Assembly: GCF_037038585.1 (NCBI RefSeq)
Contig: NC_092520.1
Span: forward strand, 149,109,104 to 149,173,103
DNA length: 64,000 nt
Source: Patagioenas fasciata
Taxonomy: Eukaryota; Chordata; Aves; Columbiformes; Columbidae
Direction: 5' to 3'
The position numbers were made by a program, and so were the translations under genes. Positions 37,686 to 50,626 of the stretch are shown here, in pieces. The notes below the pieces were generated by a model. The model did no database searches. It was not told where the DNA came from and worked only from the letters and a program-made list of their open reading frames with translations. Each line of letters opens with the position of its first letter. The stretch's first letter is position 1.

Positions 37686-40254
37686 CTTTGAGCTGTGTCG
37701 CACATCTGTCAGCGAGGCAGTGCGGCCCTGACTTGACTTGATGTGATGGAGTATTTGAGGTATCCTTAGGTGGATGGCTGCAGTGATATGTGTGCCTACT
37801 TCTGGCCTGATTTATCGAATTTCAGCTTCCAAGCACTGCATCTCATTATGTCTTTTTTTCCGCTAGATTAAGCAGGGCTCTCCTAGCTGAAAGTTTTGTA
37901 GTCCGTGATAGTTGTTTTATCGTTCTTGCAGGCAGAGTGAAAGTCTGGGCTCCCTCTGGGTATGAATACCCAGCAGTTGCTGTTGTGATGCAGTTTATGT
38001 ACTGGGATCTGAACAAGTCTCAGATTAGGTAGTTTAGGTCCTGCTAATAATAAGTCTGCAATGGCATAGAGATTGGAGTAAGTGAAGGAAGCTTTCTAAA
38101 CCCTTGCCACTCTTCTTCTTTTTGGATTTTTTCCTGTGATTGTCATGCTAAACTGTTTCAAAGCAGTCAAATACAATTAATTTTTGCAGTGCAAAATTTA
38201 CATATTGTAAAAGTCAGCACTTTGCTGAGTAAAACCAAGTAGATTAAAGAAAAATTAGTGTATCTTTGATAATAAATCCCTGTGGGGCAACGACGAGATC
38301 TTCCCATGTGTTTGTTGTGTTTCTAGTGCAACAGTGTTCCAATCTTAATTGGAAAATTAGTCATATGAGGAGGTGCACTCGATTCTGCATCTGCACACAC
38401 AGATGACATTTGGATGGTGCGCTGCTCTTGATCTTACAAGCATTGCCATGGAATCCTCGGTGAACGCATGTGCTTAGAGTCTGGAGTTGAATTTTTGTCT
38501 GGAAGGGCTGTGAGTGAACACGGTCTTTTAGAAATGCTATGCTGAGCCCTTGTTCACAGTAGTAAAGTTTGAGTAAAGGAGACAGAGGAAATTTGGATAA
38601 ATCATCTTTTTTAACAAAAGATTGTCCCTCACAATATAGTTCCTAGCAGGTTTTATATTGAATCTAGTTTTAGAAACAAGCAAAAACATAGACATATATC
38701 TTTATTTCGCACTCATCATGCTTTATAATTAGGAAGTATAATTTCTGCTGAAGTCTGTTCTCTGCACCTAGAGTGTGCAGGAAGCTCTCAGGAAAGCAGG
38801 TATGTCAGCTGTTGACGTACACTGATGGCACTTCATTGGTGAGATTTAATCAGATTAAAGCACAAAGTAATATGATTAATTTGGCTCTAGGGTCACTGTT
38901 CAAGAATACATAAGAGGGAACATCAGCATCATTCCTTTATACCAGCTGAGACTGTGACCAAGCTGGTGGACTACTCCATGGATGCAATTATCTTTTACAT
39001 AACAGGTTTCATATTTTCACATTTCATTTTTTTAAGCATCTGTCATTACCTCTTCAGAAACCCCTTACAAATTAGAGGTGCATCTTGCATAACTGAAGAG
39101 CAATTATTGTTCCATTACTAGGTAATGAAGTGCACACTTGTATGGAAAGAATGATGACTCCAAATATGATAAAGTTCAGCAAGATTCCCAAGATAATTTC
39201 TAGAAGTGTTTTCTACCTTCAAAGCTTATATTTTAATAGATGGCAGATCTTATGTCTTGTATCTTCTTTAAAAAAATTTAAGGAAGAAAACACATATATG
39301 AGAGCCTGAAAAAGGGATCAAAGTCAAGAGAGATGTTTTGCATCATCATGAAAGGTGCCTCCCTGCCATGGCCCAGAGTTTGAAGTTACTGATTTTGATT
39401 TAGTGGGGTGGTTTGAAGTGTGCTCTGGTGTGTTATTGTCCCCCTGGTAATTCTGCCAGGACACGGAGGAGGCTTCTGGGGAGGCAGGAGTCCTGGGAAT
39501 ATGGCATGGTCATCACGCAAGTTAGATTTGAAGAAGACTTTAGTTTTCAACAGGATTAGGTTGCAGGGCTCTTGAGTGAGTCCAGATGGTGCTTCCAGGG
39601 CCTGCTTTTGAGATGTGGGATTCCCGGAGCAATCACTCGAAAGCGATAATGCTCTCTACCAATTAGGGCTCCCAAACACTGAAGTACTTGAGCAGGAAAT
39701 TATTTTGAACGTTTAGTCCTCACGTTTAATGCCCTTTTGAGTAGAGCTTAGTGTGATGATCATGACCTGCTAATCCCCCTAGCAGAGTAACTGGGACACG
39801 TAATCATGATGATTACTGGGTCATTGCGACCAAACAGCTGGTGTCGATCACTGTTAGCTCTATTTGTGCTCGATACAGCTGAGGTTTCTGCATCTCTGGT
39901 ATCCTTGTGACAAGACTCTGGCCCCTGCAAGCTTAGTGAATGGCTAACAGTGCAGATCTGACTGGCTCGCTAAGCCTGCCTGTGGGATTCTTCTCACCTT
40001 CTTAAACTTGGCTTGATGAATTTTAGAGCATTAATTTAAAAAGCTTTTTCCGATCTGTTAATGCTTATTTTCTTAAATAGCTTTTCTGATGGGAGTTGCT
40101 GTGGCTTTAGAAAGAAGAGAGGTATACTCTGTGATTCAGTAAAAGCCCAAAACCTGAATAAACCAATGCAATCCAGAAGATATTCTTCAGGTGATCACTT
40201 TTAAAAGTAATCTTCTTCGTTCTGTCAGAGGAACATCAAATGATAAGGACTACT

Positions 40255-40505
40255 CAGCTCATCAGACATAGTCCTCTGTTATCTAATCCACGTCATAGAC
40301 TGGCTCAGTGCTGCCTCATGTCCAGTTGGATCGTCTCCATGGCTCTTCTTGGAAGGCTGCTCCACAGTCTGACAAGTTTGACTGGAAAGCTCTGTTTTCC
40401 CAGTCTAAATGCCTCAGTGGCCAATTTATGCCCACTTAACCCTTGCATTTGTGCATCTATTTTGGTCATCCTTCCTTTGTATGCCTGTGTGTTAAAGTGT
40501 AGATG
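40255..40505 (-). mobile_element. Old CR1-like fragment
   Basis: GGCTGCTCCACAGTCTGACA, GGAAAGCTCTGTTTTCCCAG, CTAAATGCCTCAGTGGCC, CCACTTAACCCTTGCATTTG and GGTCATCCTTCCTTTG follow the order of reverse-oriented CR1 3' sequence. Identity to young bird CR1 is low. The orientation and class are moderately supported; the exact family is not. Confidence 0.5.
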
Positions 40506-41734
40506 CACAAAACTAAAAGGACTGTCAAGTGAGTTACAAAACTAGTGTTAAAGTGTGAGAATCCAGCAGCAACTCTTTTAAAAACATAACTGTTCCTGGA
40601 GACGCGACACAGAAATATTGCCATGGGTCATCACTAAATAAAGTAATAACCTTCTTTACTGGTGTTGTCTAGGCAAGCTTTGTATAGTGACAATGTCTGA
40701 GACTCTCCAGAGAAGCTGCCTTTGTGTTTGCCAAGGAGAAGGGTATGTTTAGACTGCTTGTTTTTTGTTTTTATTTATTTCCTTTGGTCAAGTGCCATGA
40801 AAATCTCAGCAGCTTCAGAAACTTATGCTTTTCATTCTGACTTGCAGCCATTTTGAGAAAGCACAGAACAAAAAACATCAGCAACTGCAAATGCGTGGGA
40901 TAGAAAACATACCACGAGTATCCCCACAAAATATGTTTAAGGTCTCTTTATAGGAGAATGAAGCAGTAAAGAACCTCCTGCTTTATCTTGGCAACTTGCA
41001 AACAGGAAAAATAAAGTTGAGCTATTTTGGATAGTGGCTTGTGCTTATGCCATTTTTTACACAAGTACAAAACAATTCTAATTGAGCCGAGAACTGAAAT
41101 GTAAACTGTACCTTAAACTTAAGTATCAACACTTTCACATCATGTTAGTCAAGAAGCTTGCTGCTTCTTGCTTTCTTCTGGACTCCCAGAGGCATTATAG
41201 TTGTCATTTTATCAGGCCTTTTGGAGACCTCAGCTCCCTTTTCATGAGCATGTTGGATAAGTTTCCTCTCCCATGCTGATGGGATGTTACTTGTCCATTG
41301 TGTCAGTCTGAATGATTGTGTTAAAGGGATGTAGCCTGTAAGCAAAGCTAATAGGAATCATAGTTTAAGAAGAGGATGATGGTCTTTCCTTCCTGGTAGT
41401 GTGCTTCCCAGAGGGATCTGTGTCATTTTTGCTGTCTCTGCTATGAATTTGCATCCACAAAGTCCCGTAACAAGAGTGCCTTTTACTGAGCAGGGGTGAT
41501 TTGCTCACTTTTGGCCAGACAGCAAAAGGGCTGCTGGATCCCTAGGGGAAGGGTGGGCACTTCCATAATCTCTGTCTCCCTTGGAAGGTGTGTAGGCACA
41601 GTCATCCTCATGCCTGGCACAACCCCAGGGCTGACTGACCTTTCTTCAGCTGGTAGGTGAAGTTGGGGCTTTCCTTCACTGTGTCTGGCCTCTGGACACA
41701 TCGGGCAATACTGTAGCATCTGTTTAGGTGACAA

Positions 41735-42005
41735 CCAATGATAAGACAAGGGGCAGTGGCTAAAAACTGGAACAAAGGAGGTTCCATTTAAATTTGAGAA
41801 GAAACTTCTTCTCAGTGAGGGTGACAGAGCACTGGAACAGGCTGCCCAGGGGGGTTGTGGAGTCTCCTTCTCTGGAGACATTCAGAACCCGCCTGGACAC
41901 ATTCCTGTGTAACCTCATCTGGGTGTTCCTGCTCTGGCAGGGGGATTGGACTAGATGATCTTTCAAGGTCACTTCCAACCCCAAACATTCTGTGATTCTG
42001 TGATG
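41735..42005 (+). mobile_element. Young CR1 LINE 3' fragment
   Basis: Sense CR1 with GATAAGACAAGGGGCAGTGG, AACTGGAACAAAGGAGGTTC, GAGAAGAAACTTCTTCTCAG, GGACTAGATGATCTTTCAAG and the tail ATTCTGTGATTCTGTGAT, which has two octamer copies. It closely matches the copy at 25820. It is 5'-truncated and not coding. Confidence 0.96.
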
Positions 42006-45000
42006 GGATGTAGTTGAAGTTGCTGCTGAGAGAGGGAGAAGTCCTGTGTGGGCTGGGTTCTTCTGTGGAGCAACAGCTTCAGAAGAATGGTGTTCCAGCC
42101 CTGCACTAAGGAACACCGATCACTCAGCAATGGTACCAGCTCCTTTTTAGCTTAAAGGAAAAAAAGCTGGAGAGGAAATAACTTGGAGCTGCGTATATTA
42201 GTGGTCTGAAGTGTTTCTGGCTCAGAGGAAACAAAATAAACTTTCTGCATGAGCTTGGATGTGTGGTGCTCGGCTCCTTTGCCATCCTCTGGCGGCAGTG
42301 TGAGGTGAAGGCATTTGGCACCTTTCAGTATTGGCATCAGGAAGAGACTGAGGCTTCTTAACACCTCCCAGCAGTCGGGTAACTTTAATTTCCTGAGAGG
42401 AGAGGAAGGAATGTTGTCCTCCCTGCTCCCTGGCAGGCTTTGGGAGGTGAATTCTTTTGTTTTGGAAACAAATTTGATCTGAAAACATTCTTTTCCGTAA
42501 CAAAAATAGACCGTGTGGTACAGTCTCTAAACCTGATGTGAAGGTGGAATGTTTCTGTCGTAAGGAGGTGCCTTTGGTGCCTGTCAGGCAGTAGATGGCT
42601 CCACACATGGATGCCATGCTATCTCCTCTGAGTAGCAGCCACAGTATCAGCTATGTACTGGGTTTCAAAGAGCTGGAAATGGACGAGCATGAGGGATTTC
42701 AGATTTCCTTTGTAGTCTTCTGTTTTTCTGGTTCAGTAAAGTCTTTTATATGGAGCTATTTATTTTAAGAAACAAAGCCTAAACGGCTCTGCTCCTCTGG
42801 TTCCTCTGCTCTCCTCCTGCTTCCATGCTGTCCTCGCTCTGGGTGGCTCAAATGGAGAGGATCTCTGCTCAGAACATGTACCTGCCTTTTGGATAGAGAC
42901 CTGCCGCAGCCCGTGGTGAATTGCCATGTCTCCTGACCTCCTGCTTTTGGGTAATCGCTGCCGTTTTGCTGCTGAACTCGCAGCTTTTCAGGCTGTTCTT
43001 GCTGTCTGCAAAACAACTGATCAGTCACTGCCCCAAGAGTTTGCTTTTTGGTGATATTTTTAAGGGAAATAACAATTACAAAACCAGAAAATAACGTCTG
43101 ATGTGAATGAGTACCCTTTATTTCACTTTCTAGCTCTGCCACATTGGTAGGAGATATTAATGGCTTTCCTAACCTTAGTTCACTCTGATGGAATGGTGTT
43201 TATGTATTATAAAGGAATTAATGTGTGCTGTTCAGTAGAAATTAAATTGTCACTTTCGTTCTACTTCTCTTTTGTCCACAAAGTTGTTGAGGAAATGGGT
43301 GTAAATTTATGGATTAGGTACCTGATGTAGGAAAATGTTCCCAGAAGACAGCAAGGAATTAGCACACGCAGGCCATGTTGCAAATTGCATTTAAATAGCT
43401 ATTGCCTTCATTTTCCCACACTTGAGTGGGAAATCATGCTGCAGAGAGAAATAATGACTCTGTGACAAATCTTGAAAGAAGTACAGCTGAGGTGTCCTTA
43501 CAATGAGATACGGATGGCGCGGATCGTGTATTTGGATGTGGCAACTGTGTAGGTGTGGTTAAAAGCAGAGAAGGACCAGGATTGAAAAAACGGGCTCTTA
43601 AATCTCCATCTTCAATCTCAACCCACCTGTTACTTCATAGTAGACTCATAATCTAGTAAAAGCACTGCTGAGAGATAAAATGCTGGGTCTTCCTCTTCCT
43701 CCCCCACCTCTCTGCCCTCCCAGCATCACCTCTGCCATCCTCTGCAGTGTTTTCTGTGAGATGGCTGGTGTGTTCTCAAATCCTTTTGTTGTGTTTTTTT
43801 GGCGGTGGTATTTTCCTTGCTGTGAAACAAAAGATCAAGCTTTACTCTCTTCTTGCTGTGTGAGTTTTAATTAATGTTTTTGCAAAGTGTGTTAAGATCC
43901 TTGGATAGCAGTGTGGTTTTGGCAGTGGTTCAGTCTCCTGGAGAAAAGCATATGCCTTAGAGTCTAGGAAAAACATAATCTAACAGGTTTCTGGCTAGAA
44001 ATAGACAGGTTAAAAAAAAAAAAAGTTAGTGGGGTTTAAAAAACTGCTTTTCTTTGACTCCTGTGATTTGAAGCTCTAGTCTCATAATAGCATATTTTTT
44101 AATGTAGACGGGGTGTCTTTCTTCCTGGAGTTGGGAGTCATCCCTGTTGAAATCTTGGGAACAATGTTCATTTTGCAGTGTTTTTTCTCTGAAACAGTAT
44201 TTCTTTACCCAGCCTTACCATTCACTTCTCTGTTCTTGGGATAGAAATTAAAAGGAAATTTTGAAATGTGTCAGCTGTCTTCTTAAAAAAGATGGAGTGC
44301 GTCCTTTTTTAAGCAATCAAAGGAACAGAAACCACTAAGCCCTCTGGACTGCTGTCAGTCCACAGTGGGGTAAAGATCCTGAATGTATCCCATAAAATCT
44401 GTGCCATGGCAGTCTGTCTGTCTACACCAGCCCTTTTTCTCAGTCCTGGATATTAATGCTTTGAAGCAGGTTTCAGGCTGTTACCGCAGTGCTGAGTCCT
44501 AAATCAGCAGTGGGACAAAACTGGTAAAATGATCGCCCACTTCTCAGTGTTAAATCCAAACGTAAAAAACAGTGTTTGCAAGGTGTTACGGGGTGGGTGT
44601 TGCGGTGCCTTGGAGTATCCGACAGCCCAGGCTCCCGCGATGCCCCAGCAGCATGGAGCTGCTGTAGGGTGGGCATGCACACAGCAGATGCTGCAGATGT
44701 TGCAGAGCTGTGAAATGGTCTTGCAAATTCTCTCTAACAGCATGGATAGAGAAGAAGAAACACCAGTTGGGCAGGTGTTGGTTTGGTTTGTTTTATTTTT
44801 TCGTAAGCTCTCATTCTCATAAGGGCATTGGTATGGGTGTTTGGGGATTTTTTTTTTGCATGGTTGACTTGAATTGAGTGACTGCCAACAAAATACACTT
44901 TAGGAAACCAGTGCTAGGAATGTTAGGAGTCACAGCTGCAGTTCCTGCAGAGTGGTTAGCTTCATTTTGGGAACAGTTCTACATTTTCCACACGCTTGCT

Positions 45001-46294
45001 CTCAGAAGTGGCCATGAAGCAGCTTGAGGACATCTGGAAAGCTGGATAACTGGTACTTCTGCAGAAAGCAGGGAAGTCATTTGGGACGGAAATCTGTATG
45101 TTTGTTTGACAAAAATGTTTACTTGCTGGTGAAGTTGTGTTGTATCAAGCACAGTCGCTAGCTCGTTTTTTGAGAGCACAAGGAATTTCCTATGTCCTAC
45201 TGCATTTCCTGTGATGGTGATGCTGCAGTTTTTTTCTGTGCAAGGCACTGCTATAGATTGTTTGGTTTAATCCACTCTGCCATTCTGAAGGCAAAGTCCT
45301 TGGAACTTCTGATGGCAAGTATGGCCATGGGCTATACATTTCTAGAGAACCACCTGATAGGTACTGCAGTGGACTGTGGAGTGGGCAGCATGCTTACATA
45401 CAAAGAGACACAGGTGATTGTTACCAAAATTTGTCTGTGAGAAGCCCAGCAGCATGGCTCGTGCTCGGTTTGGCAGTGGTCATCAAGAGATGGGCTCTCT
45501 GGTGAGACACAGTGGCTGTGGGGCTGCCAGGCACTCCCCTCTCAGACCCGAGATGCATGGGTCCCAAAGAGCCTGTCCCAGATCAGCATCTCAGGAGCTG
45601 TTTGGTCTCTGGGTCTCAGCTGAAGCAGATGACTAAGGTGTGATTTCATTGACACAGACAATCTGCAAGCCATAAAGCAAATACCCCCACCTTGTTTTTC
45701 CAGATTTGCCTCTGCCCCTAAATGCTGTAAGACTGGCTGGCACTTGGGGCTCTGGATAAACTCTCCTCTGGCCTTCTCATTACTGATTTTAAACATGTGT
45801 TACCATATCAACATTATTTGTCGTTGTCTTTTATTTTTTTTCTGTCAAAAGGCAGCCTGTGTACTGCTATTGTGAGATGACAGAAGCTTTTCCATTTATG
45901 AATCTGTCTCTTTGATTGACCCACAGAGCAGCAAAGCAAAAGGTAGCCCCATGCTTTTTGAGACTCAACAACATATTTTTCCATCAAAGCTGGCATCATT
46001 TGCTGGGAACTCAAAGGCAAGGTCACCAAGAAGGTGAAAGTATCCTGCACTCTTTTGCTCAATAAATACCAGATTCAAAAGGTAGTTTTTCTCCCTCAGT
46101 AGCTCTAATTATTTTTGTCACAGCCTGAGCTGCATCAGGACAGTGTGGGTCTTGAGGAAGCTGAGTTCGAAGGAGGTGCTCTCCCTCTGTAGCTGATGGA
46201 GAGAAAGATGGTCCTCAGAGGGAAGGAAGGGTCTATATCATCCCTCCATGGTCACCACTGATCAAAAAGGGCGCATGGGAAGGCTTGGCAAAAG

Positions 46295-46660
46295 TTAACC
46301 TCTCCAAATACCCCCGCTGCTGCTGCTGCTACTCTTCTTGCTGGGGCTTCCAACAGCTTTCACCAGGATTTTAGGATGTGGCTCGGAGTGCTTTTTTTCA
46401 AGAGAGTAGGCTGATCTGTGAGATTCCCGATGCATGCTGTCTTGATGATAGTTACCATGGCCGGGCAAAGAGGGCAGGAGCGGGAGCATGTCTTCCTAGG
46501 TGACGGTCATCCCGAGCAGTGATGTGCTCACACAAGTGTTGTAGATCATGAGCGGCAGGTCGGTTAGCGCCAGGAATGCTGGCAGGATGCGGGTGAACAG
46601 CACGCGGGTGGGATTGTCTTGTTCTTCATCAAGTGCTGACCCTCTACCAAAAGTTGTTTT
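46295..46660 (-). other. Unidentified coding-like stretch interrupted by one stop
   Basis: On the minus strand the frame from 46660 to 46295 is open except for one TAG at 46496-46498. Codons between about 46617 and 46499 have a strong third-position G/C bias (31 of 39) against an AT-rich intron, and encode LFTRILPAFLALTDLPLMIY and following residues. After the stop the frame continues as a Ser/His/Lys-rich segment with an AGC-encoded serine run (46317-46333). I do not recognise the protein. LTDLPLMIYN faintly recalls the strand of DHDPS/NAL-family aldolases, but this is too short to assign. It could be a retropseudogene fragment, an alternative exon of another transcript, or chance. Confidence 0.25.
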
Positions 46661-48550
46661 AAAAAAATAATAATAAAGGAGTTGTGATTCCTGCTGTGAA
46701 ATCAGCAAGCAGTGGCTGTTGACAGAAGTGAAAGTGGAATGGTTCCCGTAGGGTTTCAGCTTCCTTTTCCATAAGTTGGTGAATGCTGATATTGTTTATA
46801 TCAGATGTGACCTTGCAGGGTCAGGAAGAGAGAAAAATAAATTGAAATAAATATCTGGCATGTTTGAGTTTTAAAGTGGGTTTGTGTGCAACTAGGGTGT
46901 GGTTAGCTGAGGCAAGGGGTGTGATCTGGTGTAATCCAGTCCTTATTCTGGCGATGTTACTGGAGGGGCACACACGGAATCCCAGTTACATGTTTGAAAT
47001 ACTTCCATGCGCACCTACGTTTGCATCAGACTGGCCCAGGAGATGGGTGAAGGGCAGGGAGAGCCTCCATGCAGCCCGCAGAGCTGTAACATGTGCCAGA
47101 GGTGGCTGCTGCTGCCAGGCTGCTGACCCTGCCCAGGCAGATGGGAGGCAGGGAACAAGCGTGAGCTCCTGTTGACTCCCAGCAGCATGAAAATTAATTT
47201 ACTACGTTCATCCTAATGAAGAAATAACAAAACAAAACACCAACAAACAAACCTGGACATCCTCGAAAGCTTTGCTTAAACCAAGCTGGTTTTTATTACT
47301 AACCTTAACTATCTGAAAAAAAATCCAAACCAACAACCCCAAAACAATATGGGAGAAAAAAAAAGGCATTTCTCAGTAAACAGACTGTTTTCTTTCTATT
47401 TTAGACATTTTATAAATACGAAATGTAGAAAAAGAGTCAGAGTCAATAACAGCCACACTTTTCCCAGGAGTGGGATAGAAAGAGGAGGCTATTAAGATGC
47501 TGCTCCTTGTCCCCACCAGCCTGGATTGCTGAAGGTTGGTCAATGCAAGGCCACTTGTTTTTCTTGTGGAGTTTGCAAAAGTGCAATGTGGGGCTGGCAA
47601 ACCTGGGAATTTGGGTTGAAACAGCCAGAAGGTTTCAACTGAAACAAACACCCCCTTCTTCTCTGAGCATTTTGGAAATTTTACTGCTTCCCTGAGAAAC
47701 TATCAGCATGGCACATTTAATAGCTCAGTCTGTGTAATAAAAAGGGAAAACCAAATGAAGGAGGCAAAGAATCAGCTCCTCTTCCCTTGGGGAAGTGGTA
47801 TTTCACCCAGCAGTAAAAGCTGCTTTTTGAGCCGTGGCAGAGTGGGGTCAGTTCAGCACTTTCTGGGGGAGTCTGCGCTTGCACCTCATCTGGGCACCCA
47901 TGCACTGCAGTCAGAGGAGCTCGGGGTAAACCATGTTGCTCTCTGGTCCCTCTCTTGATATTGCTTGTTTGTGTAAGATATCGCAGGAGACGGTCTGCTT
48001 CTTTTATCCATATTTACATACGGATGCAGTAACTTCAATTATCCCTCTGTATTCCTCCTTCCTCCCCCTGTGTGCATCTCTACATTAAACGTTTGAGAAT
48101 AAATTGGGGACTCTGTTTCATGTGATACCTATAGCACTCATGGCTGACATTCAGGACTTGTTGAGGTTTTTTTGTTTAGTTGTGTGTTTGTTTTTTTTTT
48201 TTTCTCCACCTTCAATATGTTTATAAGGAAGCCAAATAATTTAAACCAGCTGGAGGATCCCCAAACTGCTACAGTTCTATAATAATTTCCCTCCCAGCTT
48301 GTAAAACTGGCTCTCTCCAGTTTACTGCCAGGCCCTTTCATTGCAGATTGGAAAAAATAAAGGCCTCTGAGGATTGTGGGCTTCTCAACTCTCCAAGAGA
48401 TCGATCGGATCAATTTGCCTTTGTGTATTTCGACATCTCTGTCCTCATTGTGGAGAGAGCTGCTCTGGGCTGCTGTGAGGTGGCTATTTGCAATGGGAGA
48501 GACTCCTGGATCTGCTTGGGCACTAAAACAAGCTCATTAGAGGTTTAAAA

Positions 48551-48566
48551 AACAACAACAACAACA
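48551..48566. repeat. (AAC)n microsatellite
   Basis: Five AAC/ACA units followed by a short A run in intron 5. Confidence 0.8.
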
Positions 48567-49108
48567 AAAAAGGGAGTGGTGCGTTATTGCTCTGTAATAG
48601 GTACCAGTGCATCAGGCAGAATTTTTCTTTTTACCTGAGGCAAGCAGGCTATGGGATAATGTAGCACCTGTGGTTTGGTCAAGACTCTAAACCCATGCAG
48701 ATGATTTGTAGTGATTTTTGTAATATGAATTTTATGAAGTTGTCCAAAACACAGTACATTCATCAAAACTTTGCCTTGGTTCGCTCCATCCATCCTGTAA
48801 AATCTGTTTCTTTCTGGCCCTTGTAAAAAGTGCCTTTTCTGCCTTCTCCATCATTGCCCTGAGCTATCAATTTGAGGAAACAAAACTGAAGCAGAGGCAA
48901 TAGCTTTGTTCAGGTAAAGTGCACTTGGGTGAACTTGTGCTCTCTAGGAGCAGCTTTGGCAGGCAGCAGCCAAGTTAGGTCAACTCCACCATGTCTCTGC
49001 TCCTCACTGCAGCAAACCCCTCCTCTGAGCAGGGCAGGTTGGAGACTCATCCCCAACGAGGAGAAGCTGTGAACCATGGCTGGTGTCCATAGCACAGGTG
49101 CCTCCTAT

Positions 49109-49145
49109 GCTAAACACCACTGGAGGAGCTAAACACCACTGGAGG
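49109..49145. repeat. 19-bp tandem duplication beside a CR1
   Basis: GCTAAACACCACTGGAGG occurs at 49109-49126 and again at 49128-49145, separated by one base. It abuts the left end of the CR1 copy that follows. It is a local duplication and not a target-site duplication, because both copies lie on the same side. Confidence 0.85.
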
Positions 49146-49445
49146 TGTTGGTCTCTTCTCCCGGGTAGCAAATGATAGGACAAGAGGAAATGGCCTCAAG
49201 TTGTGCCAGGGAAGGTTTAGATTGGATTTTAGGGAAAAATTCTTCACAGAAAGGGCTGTCAGGCATTGGAACAGGCTGCCCAGGGAAGTGGTGGAGTCAC
49301 CATCCCTGGAGGTGTTTAAAAGGAGTTTAGATGAGGTTCTTAGGGACATGGTTTAGTGCCAGAGTTAGGTTAGGTTATGGTTGGATTTGATGGTCGTGAA
49401 GGTCTCTTCCAACTGAAATGGTTCTATGATTCTATTCTATTGATT
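49146..49445 (+). mobile_element. CR1 LINE 3' fragment, second subfamily
   Basis: Sense CR1 blocks are TGATAGGACAAGAGGAAATG, GCCTCAAGTTGTGCCAGGGA, GGAACAGGCTGCCCAGGGAA, GTGGTGGAGTCACCATCCCT, GAGGTGTTTAAAAGGAGTTT and AAGGTCTCTTCCAACTG. The tail is GTTCTATGATTCTATTC, with ATTCTATG-type octamers in place of ATTCTGTG. The internal sequence places it in a different subfamily from the copies at 25820, 41735 and 54752. It is closer to the sense of the copy at 14195. Confidence 0.95.
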
Positions 49446-50626
49446 CTATGAGTGTGTGATGGCCGAATTTAATAGCAACTGTAGCTGGGTTGGAGATTGC
49501 TCCCTTTTTGCCCATGTGGGATCCACAAATTGTGATTTGAAAGCTTACCTTCTCAGTGAAGATGCGTGGCTGTCTTCTTCCAAAACTCCCGGTCTCTTCC
49601 CTCCATGGGAGATGGCAGTGTACAGGGCTCACTGCTCACTCGGTTGGGCTGCGGGGTCTTGCTGGAGACAACCCTGGTGTACCCCGGGACGACTTCTGGC
49701 TCCGTGCTCTGGGCAGATCTGACAGCCTTCAGTGAGGATGTTGCTCTCTCTAGTAGTTTTTGGTGATCAAACCGAGACTGCTGAATCAGTACATTCATTT
49801 GGTATTATTCTTAACTCTCTGATTTGTCTCAGAATAGTCTTCTTTCCACAGAGTCTGAGAGCAGAAGTTTTACATAGTTAATTCGAGAATGTTTTTCTTC
49901 CCATCCTTTTCAAGGCTTAAAAACCCCTTCAAAAGTAAACAGGGAAGCATAAAAAAAGAAAGACAGTTTTCTGGACTAAGTAAAGCATTACTGTTTCAGA
50001 AGATTTTTCCTACTGAAACGTATTTTGGAAAAAGCCCTTTTGCCTGTGTATAAATAACACATATACATGTAACCTGAAAGTTTTTACAATGGCTTATGAA
50101 CAACAGCTTGTATTGACACTTCTCATTTTTTGAATTATGTTTTTAAAAAATTGCCTTCTTTTTTTGCTCCACAGTTCAGGTTTCTGTGATGTGTTTTTGT
50201 TTGGCTTGTGGGTATATTGGATGCTTTCCTTGTTTAATTGCATTTTAACCACACAAGTATATGTGATTGGCACTTGGAACAAGTCTTTATTTCTCTAGGA
50301 ATGTTTGTGGAATAACAATTCTGATTGCTGCTTTACGGATGTTACATTTAATCAATAACTCAAATACAGAAATAACAGCAGCTCTCTGTCTTCAGTCTTG
50401 GTTGGCAATATTACCCATGCTGGTTTGTACTTTTTTCTTAATTATTCAGCAAGAGCTTATTTATCATGTTTAATAATAGGATCAAACATACACAGTGCAA
50501 ATATTAAAGGGGAAGAAGAATAGAAAAAAGAATTGGTTAGTTTAATGCAGATGTCTGTGTCCTGCAAGCAAATCTTTGCAAGAGTCTTTAGATCGGTTTT
50601 GTTGCAGTATTGCTTGTCCTGGGGCA

